From positions 350,626,799-350,690,798 of the forward strand of contig NC_135497.1 in NCBI RefSeq assembly GCF_052857255.1: a DNA stretch of 64,000 nucleotides. Direction: 5' to 3'. A model generated the notes under the pieces. The model worked only from the letters and a program-made list of their open reading frames with translations, was not told the DNA's origin and did not search any database. Positions within the stretch are counted from its first letter, which is position 1. The number at the start of each line of letters is the position of its first letter. Below are positions 11,413 through 24,109 of the stretch, in pieces. Made by a program: the position numbers and the translations under genes. This DNA is from Amblyomma americanum. Its lineage: Eukaryota; Arthropoda; Arachnida; Ixodida; Ixodidae.

Positions 11413-11997
11413 AAAATTAGGCCTGTTCAATTAACCCTCCAATGTGATGTCAAATGCAAGTCTTTAGAGTGAGACTGCCCGTCACATATGCTTTTGAGGA
11501 TATCTCAAAGCTGACATGCAGACTTCACGACAGCACACAACGCACTGAAGGACATATACTTGTGTTGTCGCCGCCGATGTATGCGTCTGAGCGCAAGAGT
11601 GTGCGGCTGCCTTCAATAACTAATGTCCTTTCTTTCGCTCCCAAGGATCAGATTTCTACCGTACGCATGCGAGCAATGAGACGGAGCAGCACGCGAAGCA
11701 GCAGAGGGCACTCACCTTCCGTGATCCACGGACGGCCTTGGCGCCATGATTGCCAGCGGGCTGGTTCTATCGGCGACCAGTTCATGTGAGAATAATGCAC
11801 CTTGCTTGCAGTAGTGAATTTTCTGGCAGCGAACAGGCTCTCTGAGCGCGGCAATTTGAAGAACCCCAATGATAATTTAAAGATGTACAGGCACCTAAAT
11901 TTGGTGGCATGTTTTCTTCTCTACAATGATGCAGAAGGCACTGCTGTGAAAGAAGCATCATGTGGTGCTTGCCTGCGAAACTAGTTCACTAGAAACA

Positions 11998-13889
11998 CGT
12001 TGCGACGTCTTGTCATCTGTAAAAGCGAACGAAGACTCCTGCGCGGTGTTACTAAGCCTGGATGAATCGCATGACCGGTGAGTCCCGCTCTGCGTTTCTT
12101 TGCTAATGATCTGTATTCACACGCGCTATTTGTATGCGGCTATATAGGGATGTGAGTGGAGGCTGTCGGCATGCGGTTGCCGCAGCTATAATGCGGCGCC
12201 AAAAAAGCAGGGCCTATATTCTGCATGACAAGTGTGTTCTCATTTTCTTTATGTGCGTTCAGTATTCGCGTGCCGTGGTAAATAAAAATGGCACCAGATA
12301 TCACAACAGAGTTACTCTTTCGCTTGCTAGGGCTTCGACACTCTGTGCAAAAGCATGGATTTGCATTGCGTAGAAGACGATGAGCGAGAAGTGCCGCGTG
12401 GCGGAGCGCTCGCGTTAGGCCAGCTGCGATCAGACACCGCACTATTTTGCTCAGGGTTGGTACTTATCGGATTATTGCTTGTGCCTTAATATTCGTTATA
12501 CTAAATTATTCTGAGAAAGTGATCGCATGTGAAAGGCTGGTGCATATTCCTCGCCTTGTCATTAGTAAACTTATCTGTGCTTCCCCAATGGAACAGGATT
12601 TTAGGCAGTGTTATGTCAAAGTTAATCAATCTTGCGTCTCCTCAGCTGCAAGCGCTGATGCTTGCTCTCCTTCTGAGCACTGCGAACTGTCGGAGATGCA
12701 ACTGCACACTTATTTAGGATTTCTACCTTTTTGCTATATCCCTCGCTTTTGCGGCCCGCATTCAAGTCTTTCGCCATTGTCGATGGTTTTTTTGTTACTT
12801 ATTTTCACTTTGTTATTTATTCTTGGTTGCGTGCCATCAGCTGTGGTGCCGGCGATTCTCCGAGCTCGGAACTCTTCCCAGGCACGGGATCCGACCCACA
12901 GACCTCCCTTCGCCGCACTCACGAGTGTTCTTTGGTATTTTTTTGTTTCTCTTGCCCTTACTTGCATTGTCAGTCGACAAATTTGTGCAGCTTTTAATTG
13001 TATGCAGATTTCTTAAATGCGCTAGCAATTTTTCTATGATGCTAAGCTGTGCTGTGAGATATCAAGCTTCTTGCTATTGAAGGCATGCTTTTTTCCATTC
13101 TATCTTCTCAATTAACCAGGGCAAACTGGTTGCAACTTTCAATTTAATACCTAGACATTGGTGCAAGGCACCATGTTAGGAATTAATGAAAACCTGCACA
13201 TCTTATATTCATATTGGTGTGCGGTATTTCAGCGAGCTCATCTTTCAGTGTGGTCATAACAGTCATTGTGACTCTTCTCAAAGAATGTATATGGGTGCAT
13301 TACATAAAACCTGTTCATTTCGTTTGTCATGGGCTAGCTCATTGGTTTTTTATTTACTTATATTACATCTAATTATAGTTTTTAAAGCAGTAGACGATTT
13401 CCTCTCTTGTCATTCATGACATGGCTACAGCCACTGACAGCTGTTGCTCTGGATGTATTTATTTGCAGTTGCCAGCGGCCAGCATCTTTTGGGCCATGCG
13501 TGCTTCCTGCCTTCGGCTGTGTCATCCTTCCTGATCCGTTCATGGTAGTTATTCTTTTTGAGTGATGCATATCTTAGCTGCCTATTTAGAAACATATTTT
13601 CAACATAGGCTTGCAGCTAGGTGTAGAAATGCATGCAAACTATACATGCACTTCACAGCAGTACCTCCGCTTATAAATACCGGACCTGTAGACTTGTACA
13701 AAGTATAGTCACTGATGTAGCTCTTGACGCAGCTGCTGTTAACATATACGTGCGTTGACATTGCACACCTGTTGCCTGGTATGCATATGTGTCCTCGAAA
13801 AGGACCTATATGTTCATTTATCTCTTTAAAAACATTGTGCTCAACAATGATGGTTTACCAGTATTTATGATACAGAGAACAATTTGTCA
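11998..13889 (+). repeat. long duplicated segment, copy 1
   Basis: This stretch is repeated in direct orientation at 41834-43723. By eye I found about eight base differences and one 2-base indel, so identity is above 99 percent. The left boundary is sharp: sequences before 11998 and 41834 are unrelated. The right boundary is unknown because copy 2 ends at an N gap. Near the left end, a short frame MNRMT is followed by GTGAGT at 12078-12083, a good splice donor, so the edge may hold a first exon. The ORFs at 12447-13016 have no recognised domain and overlap in all frames, so I do not call them genes. Confidence 0.85.
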
Positions 13890-16330
13890 GTCAGTAATGT
13901 AACATTGCACGATGACACCAATCCTTGTATGGCATAGCATCCTTGCAATGCACTGGGCAAGCTGCTGTCAGCACAGATTTATTGCTGGTTTATTGCCATA
14001 GCATATGGTTATATTGCACAGTTTGTACCTCTACCTTCTTAAAGCTGCATCCTTGAAAAATTTAAAATTAGTTGAAGGAAAATTCAAGGAAATGCAACAG
14101 TAACTGTCTCACATTTTGGTGGACACTTGAACCGTGATATAAGGGAGGGATATAGAAGGGAAGTAATGAAGAGCTTGCCCTAGCGGAGGGCTGATGCCCA
14201 TGTTAGATGCCCCTCTTTAGTTAAACATACCTCGCAATTAACGCATTTGGTGCAAAACAAACATGGGACTTGCACGCTCATGAGCACCCTCATATCAGTA
14301 AAACAAAGTGCCAATGTTGCCATATTTCAGAGCTTTGCTCTTAAAAGCGCAGCTGACTGCTGCTCAAAGTTGAGAGCAAAAATACGTCTACTTTTCCTCA
14401 TGTGCAGTCCGCGGTGATGGTGCCATTTGCAATGGTGATTGACATTGAGTCTCATGATGCGCAGTCCGCTCCTGGAGTTAGTGATTTTGTCTGTCGTGTG
14501 AATGTGCTGTTAAAATTAGTGCAGAACAATGACTCTCCAGTTCATTTTAGGTAACTGTATCCTGTGCCACATGCTACCACCCTTTTTCCTCAAATTTCCT
14601 AATCTCATTTAGCCATCTGATTGCCACCCATTCATGCATTCACCTACTCTTGGAATCCTCCCAGTGTTTTAGTAATTCTCTGCATTACACTTGCATTGCA
14701 CTTCCTCTTTTTTAGATTTAGTCAAGATATCTCTGTTCCTGTTTCTTGCATAAGCATAAGAGGCAACTCAAGTGCACCATCTGGGCTTGTGATGCAAATG
14801 TGTAGGACCCTTCGTTTTTGGGTAAAACCTGGTTTCTCTCTACTGTTGCACCAAAAAAGATTCTTAAAGATGAGGTTCAACCCAATTTCTGTGCAAAAGT
14901 GCCTGTAAGAAAGTGTGGTTTGAAGGTGCACAATCCGAAGAACTGCTGGAGTGTAATGGATGTCACATAATTCTTCTGACAGATTTTTTAAACAATTCTG
15001 GTTATTTTCCTTTTAATGTTTATTTTTTGTCGGTTGCTTATAATTTTTGGATAAATTGAAAACTACATGTACTGACTGGTATTTCATTCCAATAATTATT
15101 CCCATTATTATGAAGCTGTGTTGGAAGGCAGGTGTGCATTTAGTATGCGTGCTTTGAATTTCAGTGATTGTTTCTGCAATGCAAAATGGAGGGCAGGTCT
15201 CTGCTGTGCAAGTTTTTTGCAATGGAGTGAAAGTAACTGGAGCAGCATTTGTTACTGTGTCACCCAGCCAAAAGTTCTCCCACAGACCACTGAGCTTCTG
15301 AATACCTATGGCATAAAGCTCGAAGCTCTGGTTGCCTTTTACGAGGTTTTCTGCATTAACGAGTGCAAGCCCAAGGGCTCAGAGCTATCAAGCATTTGAA
15401 ACCATAGAGCTATACACAGTAGTGCTGGGACCGTGCAGAGAGTCAGTGTGAATTAGGTCGCGATAAACGTGGTTTACTGTAGAAAGATAGTGTGAAAAAA
15501 CAGTTGCGCTCACAGAAACTGCTGTTTTTTTCTTAATCGGTCATTGAAACAAAGAAATGCATGTAAAATTTGATATCTCGCTGATTCCTCAATTTTTTTC
15601 CAGCTAAAGACCAAGAGTTGCACGGAAGTTGTGCAAGCCACCAAGTTGCGTGTGATTTGTGCCAGGGACCTGGAGCAGGCTGGGAAATTAGCGGATGGCC
15701 AGTGGTATTCACTCAGTAAGGCAAGCTTTTTCTGTAAGTACAGTTTTTGGCATGGCATTGCTTAGGGATGCAAGCACTAAACTGACTACTCTACACCTGC
15801 CCATGCTTCAAGAACAATGAAGTACATGAAAAAAATTGATTTCCGAAAAAAAATTGCAGCTTCTGTTATGTTTTTCAGGAAAGTATTTGCCATTTGAAGG
15901 GCTCAGTGTGCTGTGAAAACCTTAAAAATTATGTGCTTGTTGTGGCTTTTTTTTTCAAATTTCTCCTTCCACGTCGATGTTGGCCTGACCTTGTAGCTTG
16001 TCTGCATGAGATTGGCTGCTACCTACAGTTCGCTTTTTTGTTGCTCCTTTATTGCCTGTCACATTCTTTGCGTGGCAGTGTTATGCAGTTTGGGAAGCAA
16101 TCTGATCTGATTTCTGCATTGGCCTGAAGTGCAAGCTTTTGCATGTGAGGCAGGTTTATGGTGTCCCCTTGTTTTCTGTAACTGCAGTTTGGCCATGAGG
16201 GTTAGTCCTTTTTTTATTTTGATGCAGTGTCATATACTTCATGCATAAATTATTGAAGAAAGCACTATTTTTTGTAATAAATGAACATTCTTTATATCTG
16301 GGGCCATTATAAGTGCGCTTGACTCTAAAA
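13890..16330. other. mostly unassigned, AT-rich, with one SINE scrap
   Basis: Beyond the part of the duplication that can be compared, I see only AT-rich DNA and short ORFs. One decayed SINE tail lies at about 14105-14200 (minus): the words CTCACAT, GGTGGACACTTGAACCG, AGGGAGGGATA and GGAGGGCT are in SINE order. Nothing else is supported. Confidence 0.45.
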
Positions 16331-16339
16331 TGGCTGTCT

Positions 16340-17700
16340 TCCAGCATTCAGTATTACATCTTAAAACCTGCCGGAAGACACAACACAGGAGAAGAGATGA
16401 GCACAAGACGAGGCTGGTCTAACAACTGGAATTTTATTAAAGAAAAGCGGCAAAAGAAGACCTGCAAAGAGATTCACGCGCGCAAAACCTCAAAGCAGTG
16501 AGAGGGCAAAAAACAATCTAAAGGCACTGACATACTAGTAAACCATCTAAAAAACTAATTCCTTATAGTGAAGGTACACTGACGGTTTAGCCAGGCACGT
16601 TTTTAGCCTTCACCGATGTAAGCCTCAACTATATCAGGACAGATTTATCACTTCCCTAAACCACTGATGTGCCGCGGAAATCAGGCGTGCAAATAGAAAG
16701 GTTGTCCTCCGATTGCATTCACGAGATTGAACGTGCAGTGTCAGGTGAAAATTCGCCTCCTCTCTATACAGTGAAAGTGCTCTCAGCCAGGCGCACATTC
16801 AGATATCTGCTTGTCTGCCCATAGTAGTTTCAGCTACGAGGCAGTGGAACGCAAAAACCCGTTTACTTTAGCAAGTAGTGGACATTTTTTATCTGCTACT
16901 GTGCATAGCGGACGATTACCCGTAGTTGTATCAAGCCTAGTTTGAACGGAGTAGCAAAGGGCTCCTACCTCACTTTTAGCTGTCAAGACAACAGCAACAT
17001 CATACTTTGGTGCAACTTTCTTCGGACGGTGCGAAATGGCGAGGAGGTAAGGTATAGAGCCCGCCTTTTTGTGCTGCTCAACTACGTCAGCATCATGAGA
17101 ATGGTGTTCCGTTCCCTCGAAAGAGTAAAAACACGCTCTGACAGATGCGCTAGATGGGCAAGTGGGAACCCAGGTGCCATTGGCTCAGAAACCTGCTCCG
17201 AGAATGCATTGTAAACACAGTGATGGCATGACTTCCATAAAGCGGTCCTGATGCATGCGATTGCCAGCCTGTCCTTCACCAGCCTCGAGTGGTTCTACTC
17301 ATAGCTAGGAGGCTTCCCGATCTTGGGTTGTGGCACCAACATAAGTGGTCGTCTGCAAAGCGCTGGTCTAAGTCAAGAAGCTACAAACGGTTATGCTTAG
17401 TGAAATTCAGACGTAAAAGATGGGCTTTGACCGCCTGCCTGAAGATTTCTAAAACGTCTTGTGCCAACTTATATGAGCCCTCCTTGTGCAAAAAAATTGG
17501 GTAGCAATCAACATAACGAAATGCTACTATGCCGAGGTCTTCCAAACGGCTTTGATGCGGTATCGACTCTGGACAGAAGAATGTCGCAGAGGAACGGTGC
17601 GACCTGGGACCCTCTGCATATGCCTGATTTCTGATGTAAATACCGCCTTGCCAACTCACAAAAGTGGAGTTCTGTGGAGTTCTAGTTTCTTGTGGACAGC
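16340..17700 (-). mobile_element. Penelope-like element, copy 1 (inverted partner of 17878-19430)
   Basis: On the minus strand the translation contains the reverse transcriptase core LEDLGIVAFRYVDCYPIF at about 17550-17495, then RFADDHLCW, NPRSG and SCHHCVYNAFSEQV. A GIY-YIG-type endonuclease segment follows (YCVPLP, YYGQTSRYLNVRLAE). The C-terminus, KPSVYLHYKELVF, ends at a stop at 16549-16547. This RT-then-GIY-YIG order is characteristic of Penelope-like elements. The catalytic YVDD box reads YVDC and there are many stops and shifts, so the copy is dead. The 3' flank down to about 16340 matches the 3' flank of the plus copy. Confidence 0.82.
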
Positions 17701-17877
17701 AACCTGGGCAGGTGCTCTGCAGTGAGCATTGACATGTAGGGCCTGTACTATTCATTGTCACATGATAGACCTCTGAGGCATGTGCAAACTGCATCAGGGT
17801 GAACAATGAACATGGTTTCACAGATGATTGCGTGATTTCGGTTGCTGGCTTCATGGGGCCATTGTCCTTTTACTGCA

Positions 17878-19430
17878 AATCTGCATTTGTCAGTTAGCAG
17901 GGCAGTATTTACACTCAGGTCGTACCTTTGCTCAGCAACATTTTTTTGTCTAAAGTCGATAAGGCATTAGAGCCCTGTTTGGAAGACCTTGGCATAGTAG
18001 CATTTCGTTATGTTCATGACTACCTAATTTTTCTGAACATTGAAGGCTCAGATAAGTTGGCACAAGATGTTTTAGGAGTCTTTAAGGCATGCAGCCAAGG
18101 CCTGTCTTTTACATCAGAATTGTCTAAGCAGAACCGTTAGCAGTTTCTTGATGCAGACCTGCGCTTTGTGGACGACCATGTTTGTCAGGGCTACAGCTAA
18201 AGATCGGGGAAGGCTCTTTTTAGCTACGAGTTGGACCACTCGTTGCTGGGGAAGGATGATGAAGAGGTGTATTTGTCGCTGGTTAAGGTCAGTAAAGATG
18301 GAAACACTTGATGGGTGTGCAGTCGTGTGCATGACATCAGCTTTACATAAGTCATGCCATCACTACTGAGGACGCATTCTTGTAGCAGGTTTCCAAGCAG
18401 CTGGGTTCCCACTTGCCCATCTCAACAACCTGTCATAATATCTTTTCACCCGCTCGAGGGTAAGGAACACATACTCGGATGATGCTGATATACCTTAACT
18501 CCACAGTATTTCACAGTGTCAAGAAATTCGCGGGAAAGCGTAATGCTGATGTTGCCTTAACAGCGAAGTGCAAGACAGGAGGCATTTGCGCCGCCATTAA
18601 AAAAAAGGCTAGATAAAACTGGGTACTTGTCCACAATGGACAGTGTCACAAAAAAAGGTTCACCACTTGCAAAAGTAATGGAGTTTATTGCGTTCCACTG
18701 CCTTATGGCTGCAACTAATATGGGCAGACAGGCAGATATCTGAATTTGCACCTGACTGAGCACTTTCACTCTATAGGGGGAAGGCAAATTCTAATCTGGC
18801 ATTGCACGCTAAATCTTGTGAATGCAAATCTGAGGATGACCTGTCTCTTTGCACGCCTAATTTCCACAACACGTCAGTGGTTTACGGAAGGGATAAATCT
18901 GCCGGTAGATAGTTGAGGCTTACTACATCGGTAAGGCTAAGGACACGTGTGGCTAAGCCATCGGAAAACCTTCACCGTAAGGAATTTGCTTTTTAGATGA
19001 TTCATTAGTATGCCAGCGACCTTTGATTGCACTTCGCCCTTTCACTGCTTTGGGTTATTGTGTGCCCGTATCTCTTCGCGGGTCTTTTGTGGCTTTCCTT
19101 CAATGATGCTGCCGTGGTGGCTCAGTGGTTATGGCGCTCGGCTGCTGTCCCAAAAGACGCAGGTTCGATCCTGGCCACGCCAGTCGAATTTCAATGGAGG
19201 CAAAATTTTAGAGGCTCGTGCACTGTGCGTTGTCAGTGCTCGCTAAAGAACCCCAGGCGGTCAAAATTTCTGGAGCCCTCCACTACGGCGTCCCTCATAG
19301 CCTGAGTTGCTTTGGGACGTTAAACCCTTACAAATCAAATCAAATAATCAAAATCTTCAATGAAATTTTTGTTAGTCCAGCCTCTTGAGCTCATGTCTTG
19401 TGTGTTCTGTCTTCTGGCTGGTTTTAAGGT
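17878..19430 (+). mobile_element. Penelope-like element, copy 2, interrupted by a SINE
   Basis: It opens in the RT with LSNIFLSKVDKALEP and LEDLGIVAFRYVHDYLIF (catalytic box at 18009-18020 reads YVHD instead of YVDD), then GLSFTSEL, LRFVDDHVC and SYELDHSLLGK. The endonuclease part shows YCVPLPYG, YGQTGRYLNLHLTEH and, at the C-terminus, KPSENLHRKEFAF with a stop at 18994-18996. Compared with copy 1 it matches through the coding region and into the 3' flank. It also holds a SINE at 19107-19354, flanked by CTTCAATGA. Stops and shifts show it is inactive. The two copies point away from a centre at about 17700-17878. Confidence 0.84.
19107..19354 (+). mobile_element. tRNA-headed SINE, type B (GTTAAACCC tail)
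   Basis: The head has an A box (TGGCTCAGTGG) and B box (GGTTCGATCC). The central core (GTGCACTGTGC, CTAAAGAACCCCAGGCGGTC) and the tail TTTGGGACGTTAAACCC follow. The 9-base duplication CTTCAATGA stands at 19098-19106 and 19355-19363. It sits in the 3' flank of the Penelope-like copy; the other copy lacks it. Confidence 0.92.
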
Positions 19431-19688
19431 GAGTCAGTACTAACTCGGCCAGTCGTAAGCCTTGTTCAGTATTACAACATTTTGAATAAAGTGAGAACTT
19501 TACTAGGCTATGTTGCCGGGGATCGTGTCCGCAGCAGTTGTGGGCAACTCAGAAGAGATAGCGTCATACGATTGGTTGTGTAATTGGAAGAGGATGATGT
19601 GCGGATGCTGCGCGAAAAGAAAATTTCGTAATCGGATAATTATTCACAGCCAAAAATGTCCAAAAAGTGGCTGGGCCAGAGAAAAAGT

Positions 19689-19823
19689 GCCGCGAAATTT
19701 GAAAACGCTGAAAGTAGGTAGAGCTACAACGTAGCGCCAAGTTTGAAAAACTGGAAGTATGGACAAAGCCAAAGCTTGGCGCCAAGTTTGAAAACTCGAA
19801 ATGAGCAATCACGTGACCAGTGA
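19689..19823 (+). repeat. three tandem units of about 45 bases, with stray copies to 20080
   Basis: Units start near 19689, 19734 and 19779 and share GCGCCAAGTTTGAAAA (first unit CGCGAAATTTGAAAA). Single related words occur again at about 19970 (AAATTTGAAAACTCGAAAT) and 20064 (GGCGCCAAATTTGAAA). Confidence 0.6.
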
Positions 19824-20470
19824 TAAGTGACCTATACGTAACCAGGAGATAGCAAAAATAATGATAAATTAGAGGCAATTAGGTAATTATCGAGAATCAA
19901 AAGGCAATGAATGAGAAGGCAATTAGACTGAGTGGGTATTCAGTGAGTGGGCAGGAACGATGCATGGAGGAAAATTTGAAAACTCGAAATCGTTGCTGGG
20001 ATGAAATGAGGGTAAAAGAAGAGTTAATTGATAACCAATCAAGTCAACGAGAAAACAACCATGGCGCCAAATTTGAAAGGCGACCAGTGTCGAGGAGGTG
20101 TCAACGCTTTCACATTTTTTTTTGTGCAGGTAGCAGCGGTGATCTCTGTTTTTCTTTTTTTCAGCCAAGACAAAGACCACTTTTCTTGGCTCATGGGTGA
20201 TGTATCTAGGAACCTGCGGCCAGGACAATGCTGGACAGCATGCATCAGCAAGCTCGAAAAAAAAAAAGCACGAAACAGTAAATAAAAATTGGTCATTTTC
20301 TTTTCAATTCTAGTGGTTTTGTGCACGAATTACTCTGGAATGCACAAAGCTTGTGTTAATTGACAGACGACCATTAACAAGCTGTGCATTTTTGTGCATT
20401 GCCTACTCCAGAACACAAATCCTGTGTTAATTGACAGGTGACAGAGTAACGACTGTTACACAGTGTACGA

Positions 20471-20663
20471 GCACTACACCAGACACACTACAGAAGACAA
20501 AGCAAACTACAGAAGACAAGAAGACTACACAAGACAGACTATAAAAGACAAGACAGACTACAGAAGACAGGACCGACTACAAAAGACAAGACAGACTACA
20601 GAAGACAAGACAGACTACACAAGACATGCCCAAAATACGACAAGACTACAGACTACAGAAATT
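20471..20663 (+). repeat. minisatellite with a unit near ACTACAGAAGACAAGACAG
   Basis: About ten units of roughly 19-20 bases, with small variants (ACTACACAAGACAG, ACTACAAAAGACAAG). A plus ORF over it is only a by-product of the purine-rich repeat. Confidence 0.85.
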
Positions 20664-20689
20664 TTCTGTCTTAGAATCCTGTAGTGTGT

Positions 20690-23600
20690 TTTGACTGGGG
20701 AAGGCAAGGCAAAATCTCCTAATAAGGTGCTTTTCTGTTGCAGTCGGTGCTGCAAGGAGAGCACTAGGGGCCCGAACTTCGCGAAATTTAGTGCTGTTAC
20801 TGCGACTTCAGCCATGGCGAAGCGCACCTGCAAACTATTTTGCACACCCGATTATTAGCCACATGAATAATTTTATCAAGCCACACTACGACGGGGCAAG
20901 CGGGGCGTCGTGTTTCTTGAATTTCACCATGTGGAACCACGTAAGGACGGGTTTTTCCGTCCAGGATTTTTCGTCTAGTTACGTGCACAGGAGGTATTAC
21001 TTTGCCTGCATTTTTTTCGAAAGTGCATGTATTTAACCAGATGGAGCCAAAATTTGTCGAGCCACAGCGGTGAGGGTAATCGCGTTTTCGAAATTCTAAA
21101 AACTGATATGGCTATTACTAACGACCGGCTACAGGTCTCGGATTGCAACAAGTAGCCTGACTGTTATAGTTAAAAAGCTAATTATCAGAAATTAGTCAAG
21201 CGGCTAACTAGATAACATTATTGACATATTATTGTCGCCAACGCAGGTATTATTGTGCCCCAGAAGCGCCTTCATATCTGAAAAAGCCTATTTAAAACAA
21301 ATTTGGTTCGCTTCCATCGAAACGCCTGGCATATTAAATTGATATCAAAGTATGAAGTAACGATCAGACCCGCTTCACTGATCCTGCTGATATCAACAGC
21401 AGAGTGAAGCAGTTGCTGCAGCCGAGGTATCATTACGTACCGCGCTCGGAAAGCAAGGAACCATGAGGCCTGCCAGTTTCTTATTCTACCAGTTTTCCGG
21501 CACCAAAATCCAGCCAGACCAAGCCACCTGGAAGCTAGAGGGTAGCGGCGCCACCTATGAGCCGAGGAACCAGCTAATGGCAGCGCTCTACAACTTATGT
21601 TTCGATTCGAGCAGCGTGATCAGTTTATCTCAATGCCCCAAGTGCTTTTACATTCCACTAAACTACGAATACTACCTAATGAATGTCCCGGATATAGAAG
21701 CCCCGTGAGGATTTTCACAAATGCTATTATCAAAGACCTGAAGCCCAGCGTGCGGCTTGTCTGAAATTTCCTGAGCCTCTGTGTGCTTCTCGGCGAGTTC
21801 GTCACTATGATCTTTCGGAATCGTTGTACTACACTTGGCGGTGCCACTGCGAACGCGCACATGCAGGCGGCCAGGACGTCAGTGGACAGGTACGTGCGCG
21901 GTAGTGGCCGCACTTGACAAGGCGTCGCGCTGTTGTATTGTAAAATACAGTGCCGCAAACACCGGAGGTGAGCAGGCGAGGTCGAAAGCGGTGAAGTCGT
22001 GCCCTCTGCCATGCTCGTCACAGCAGACGACGGAGCAGCGAGCGCATCCCGCTTATGTGAGCGAACGTGACTTCCGGCAATCATTGGGCTATTTCTCTAC
22101 GCTTTACGCAAGCTTGTGTAAACGAGTATAGTGCAGGGGTGATGGTTTGACGTGAAATTTGCACGATCTGCACTCTCCCATGATGCCGAGCGTCGTCTGA
22201 CGGTGTAGTGGGCGGTGGCTAGATGAGCAAGCAGGCTGAATACGTGTATGCCGAGCGGCAAGCCGCAAAGCGTAGTTGCGCGCACCTCCGCCTCATGACG
22301 ACGAAATGACGCTGCTGTTTGCAGCTCGGCGCTGGTATTCTACTCGTCGCGATTGCATCACCCTTCACTGATCTCAGTTTGCGCTCGCAACGTTGACACT
22401 TGCGTTGGGTATCGGATATAGCCACGGCAGCGGATGCTGACTGCTTGACAATGAAAGGTCTTTATTTTCGTCTGTTCATGTCAGCTCTCGTGAAGCGCAG
22501 TGCGGGAGGACCATGGTGCTCTGTGGAAAAAACGAAAGCAAACCCCTATGATGTCAGATTCAAATCGGTAAGGCCAACTTTCCTTGCTTTTGTGCAGCGA
22601 AATCCATACTTGCTTATGAAGTGAGAGCTTGCTCTCCGTTAGCACTACGGCGTTCTATGTGACTGCCACTTCGTGGAGCAGTTCATCGAACGGGACCGCA
22701 CATTTGTTACCAAGGGCAATGTCTTTCGTCTCTGAAAAACATTTACTACGTGGCAGGCTGTGTAGCGCGAACTTTCGTCACGGATGACGGACGAATTGAC
22801 TGCTTCAATGTTTTCCTGCGCTGCGTGAACCCCCCGTTCACGTGCGGCAGCTGGCACGTGAGCGTGGGAAACATCCTATTCTCGTCTGGTGCCACGGACA
22901 GCTTCGCTATATGTCGTTTACAAAGTTCAGTGTAAGAGAACACAGCCTAGTCGCGGTGGCTTAGCCTATATCTCTCTCTAGCTGCCTAGCTGCCAGAGGT
23001 TCCGCCTGCCTTGAATGGATATCGCATGTGAGCAGCTTATAAACTCAGCTCAAAAACCGCGTCATCAAGCTTCATTTTGCTCATGCTTGAGCCCCCCCCC
23101 CGTCCACCCCACTGAGAGTTCATCTTCGTGTTTCCCAGTGAAGCATATTTTTACAGCTGTAGAAAAAGAGGTAGAGGTAGATCGACGCTCAGCCACAGTG
23201 GGCGCACCTTCGGCGCCGCCGCAGTATGGCGAGGCCAATACGCGTGTGCGCAAGGGCAACCGTGCGCCACGGATGGAATGTCTTGCCTGTAAATTACCAC
23301 ACGAGTGCAGAAACCTAACCTTTCGGCGCAGTTACCGAAGAGTTTTGTCAAAACGGTGCGATGCTCGATGAAATTATATTCTGTGGCACCATCGTAACCT
23401 GGTCAGTTACTGGCGCATGAGCAGACAGCAAAACAGGGGTTGCGGAAAAAATGATCGACTTCTAGGCTGCATTTACGGATCCACCACCGATGTGCTCGTT
23501 TTAAGGAAACACTACCACATGGTGCCGGTGCTAAACGTAATATGTAAGAGCACTTAGCGAAACAGCTATAACGTTTGTTTTCATTTGATTGCTCGCATTA

Positions 23601-24100
23601 GCAGTAAGACAAAAAAAATCTTGGTAATCAGACATAACTTTTAAAATATCCGGTTTTCAACTGTAACTTCTCGAAGTCGCAACTACTGCACTGCACGTAA
23701 TATTTTCGGAGGAATGTATGCTGTAGCCTTCGTCACTCGGGATTCCTTAGCTGCAAACCAAAGCAAAATGCTAGTAATTAATAAAAATTGAACAAAATTA
23801 GCAATATGCTAGCTTGAGATCTCGCTCGTTTTCATTGTACATTTAGTTTCTGATATCTTTTCTGGGGGGGCTAACAACCTGCAAAAATTACCCACCTTAG
23901 TGGCTTGGCGGTATGGGCATTTCGCAATTGACATCGCCACATTAAACAGAAGGAGTGACGAATCAGAGCACTGCGGCATGCCCATTTCAACATGGCGAGA
24001 CGCGAAGAGAGGCCCTGAAACGCGAACATGCACTGTGCGCCCGCTCAAAAAGTTCTGGCCATGGCGCAACAGGCGACCGGTCACGCGTAGCTACTGAGCA
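20690..24100. other. unassigned; a few exon-like ORFs without support
   Basis: ORFs at 21463-21708 (82 codons, preceded by a pyrimidine tract and CAG), 22400-22560 (followed by GTAAGG) and 22750-22935 have plausible composition. They give no recognised domain, and I could not chain them into a gene. A poly-C run lies at 23093-23102. Nothing else is supported. Confidence 0.4.
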
Positions 24101-24109
24101 CGAAGCCCT

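Noticed and set aside
12447..13016. 189-codon hydrophobic ORF inside the long duplication
   Set aside because: Overlapping ORFs exist in the other frames, a 2-base indel between copies shifts the frame, and no domain is recognised.
17381..17854. 157-codon minus ORF as an independent gene
   Set aside because: It is a frame-shifted slice of the Penelope-like reverse transcriptase.
20463..20684. Asp/Thr/Arg-rich repeat protein
   Set aside because: Direct product of a 19-20-base minisatellite whose period is not a clean multiple of three across units.
21463..21708. Possible exon of a secreted protein
   Set aside because: Good composition and an acceptor-like sequence inside it, but no donor, no partner exon and no recognised family.
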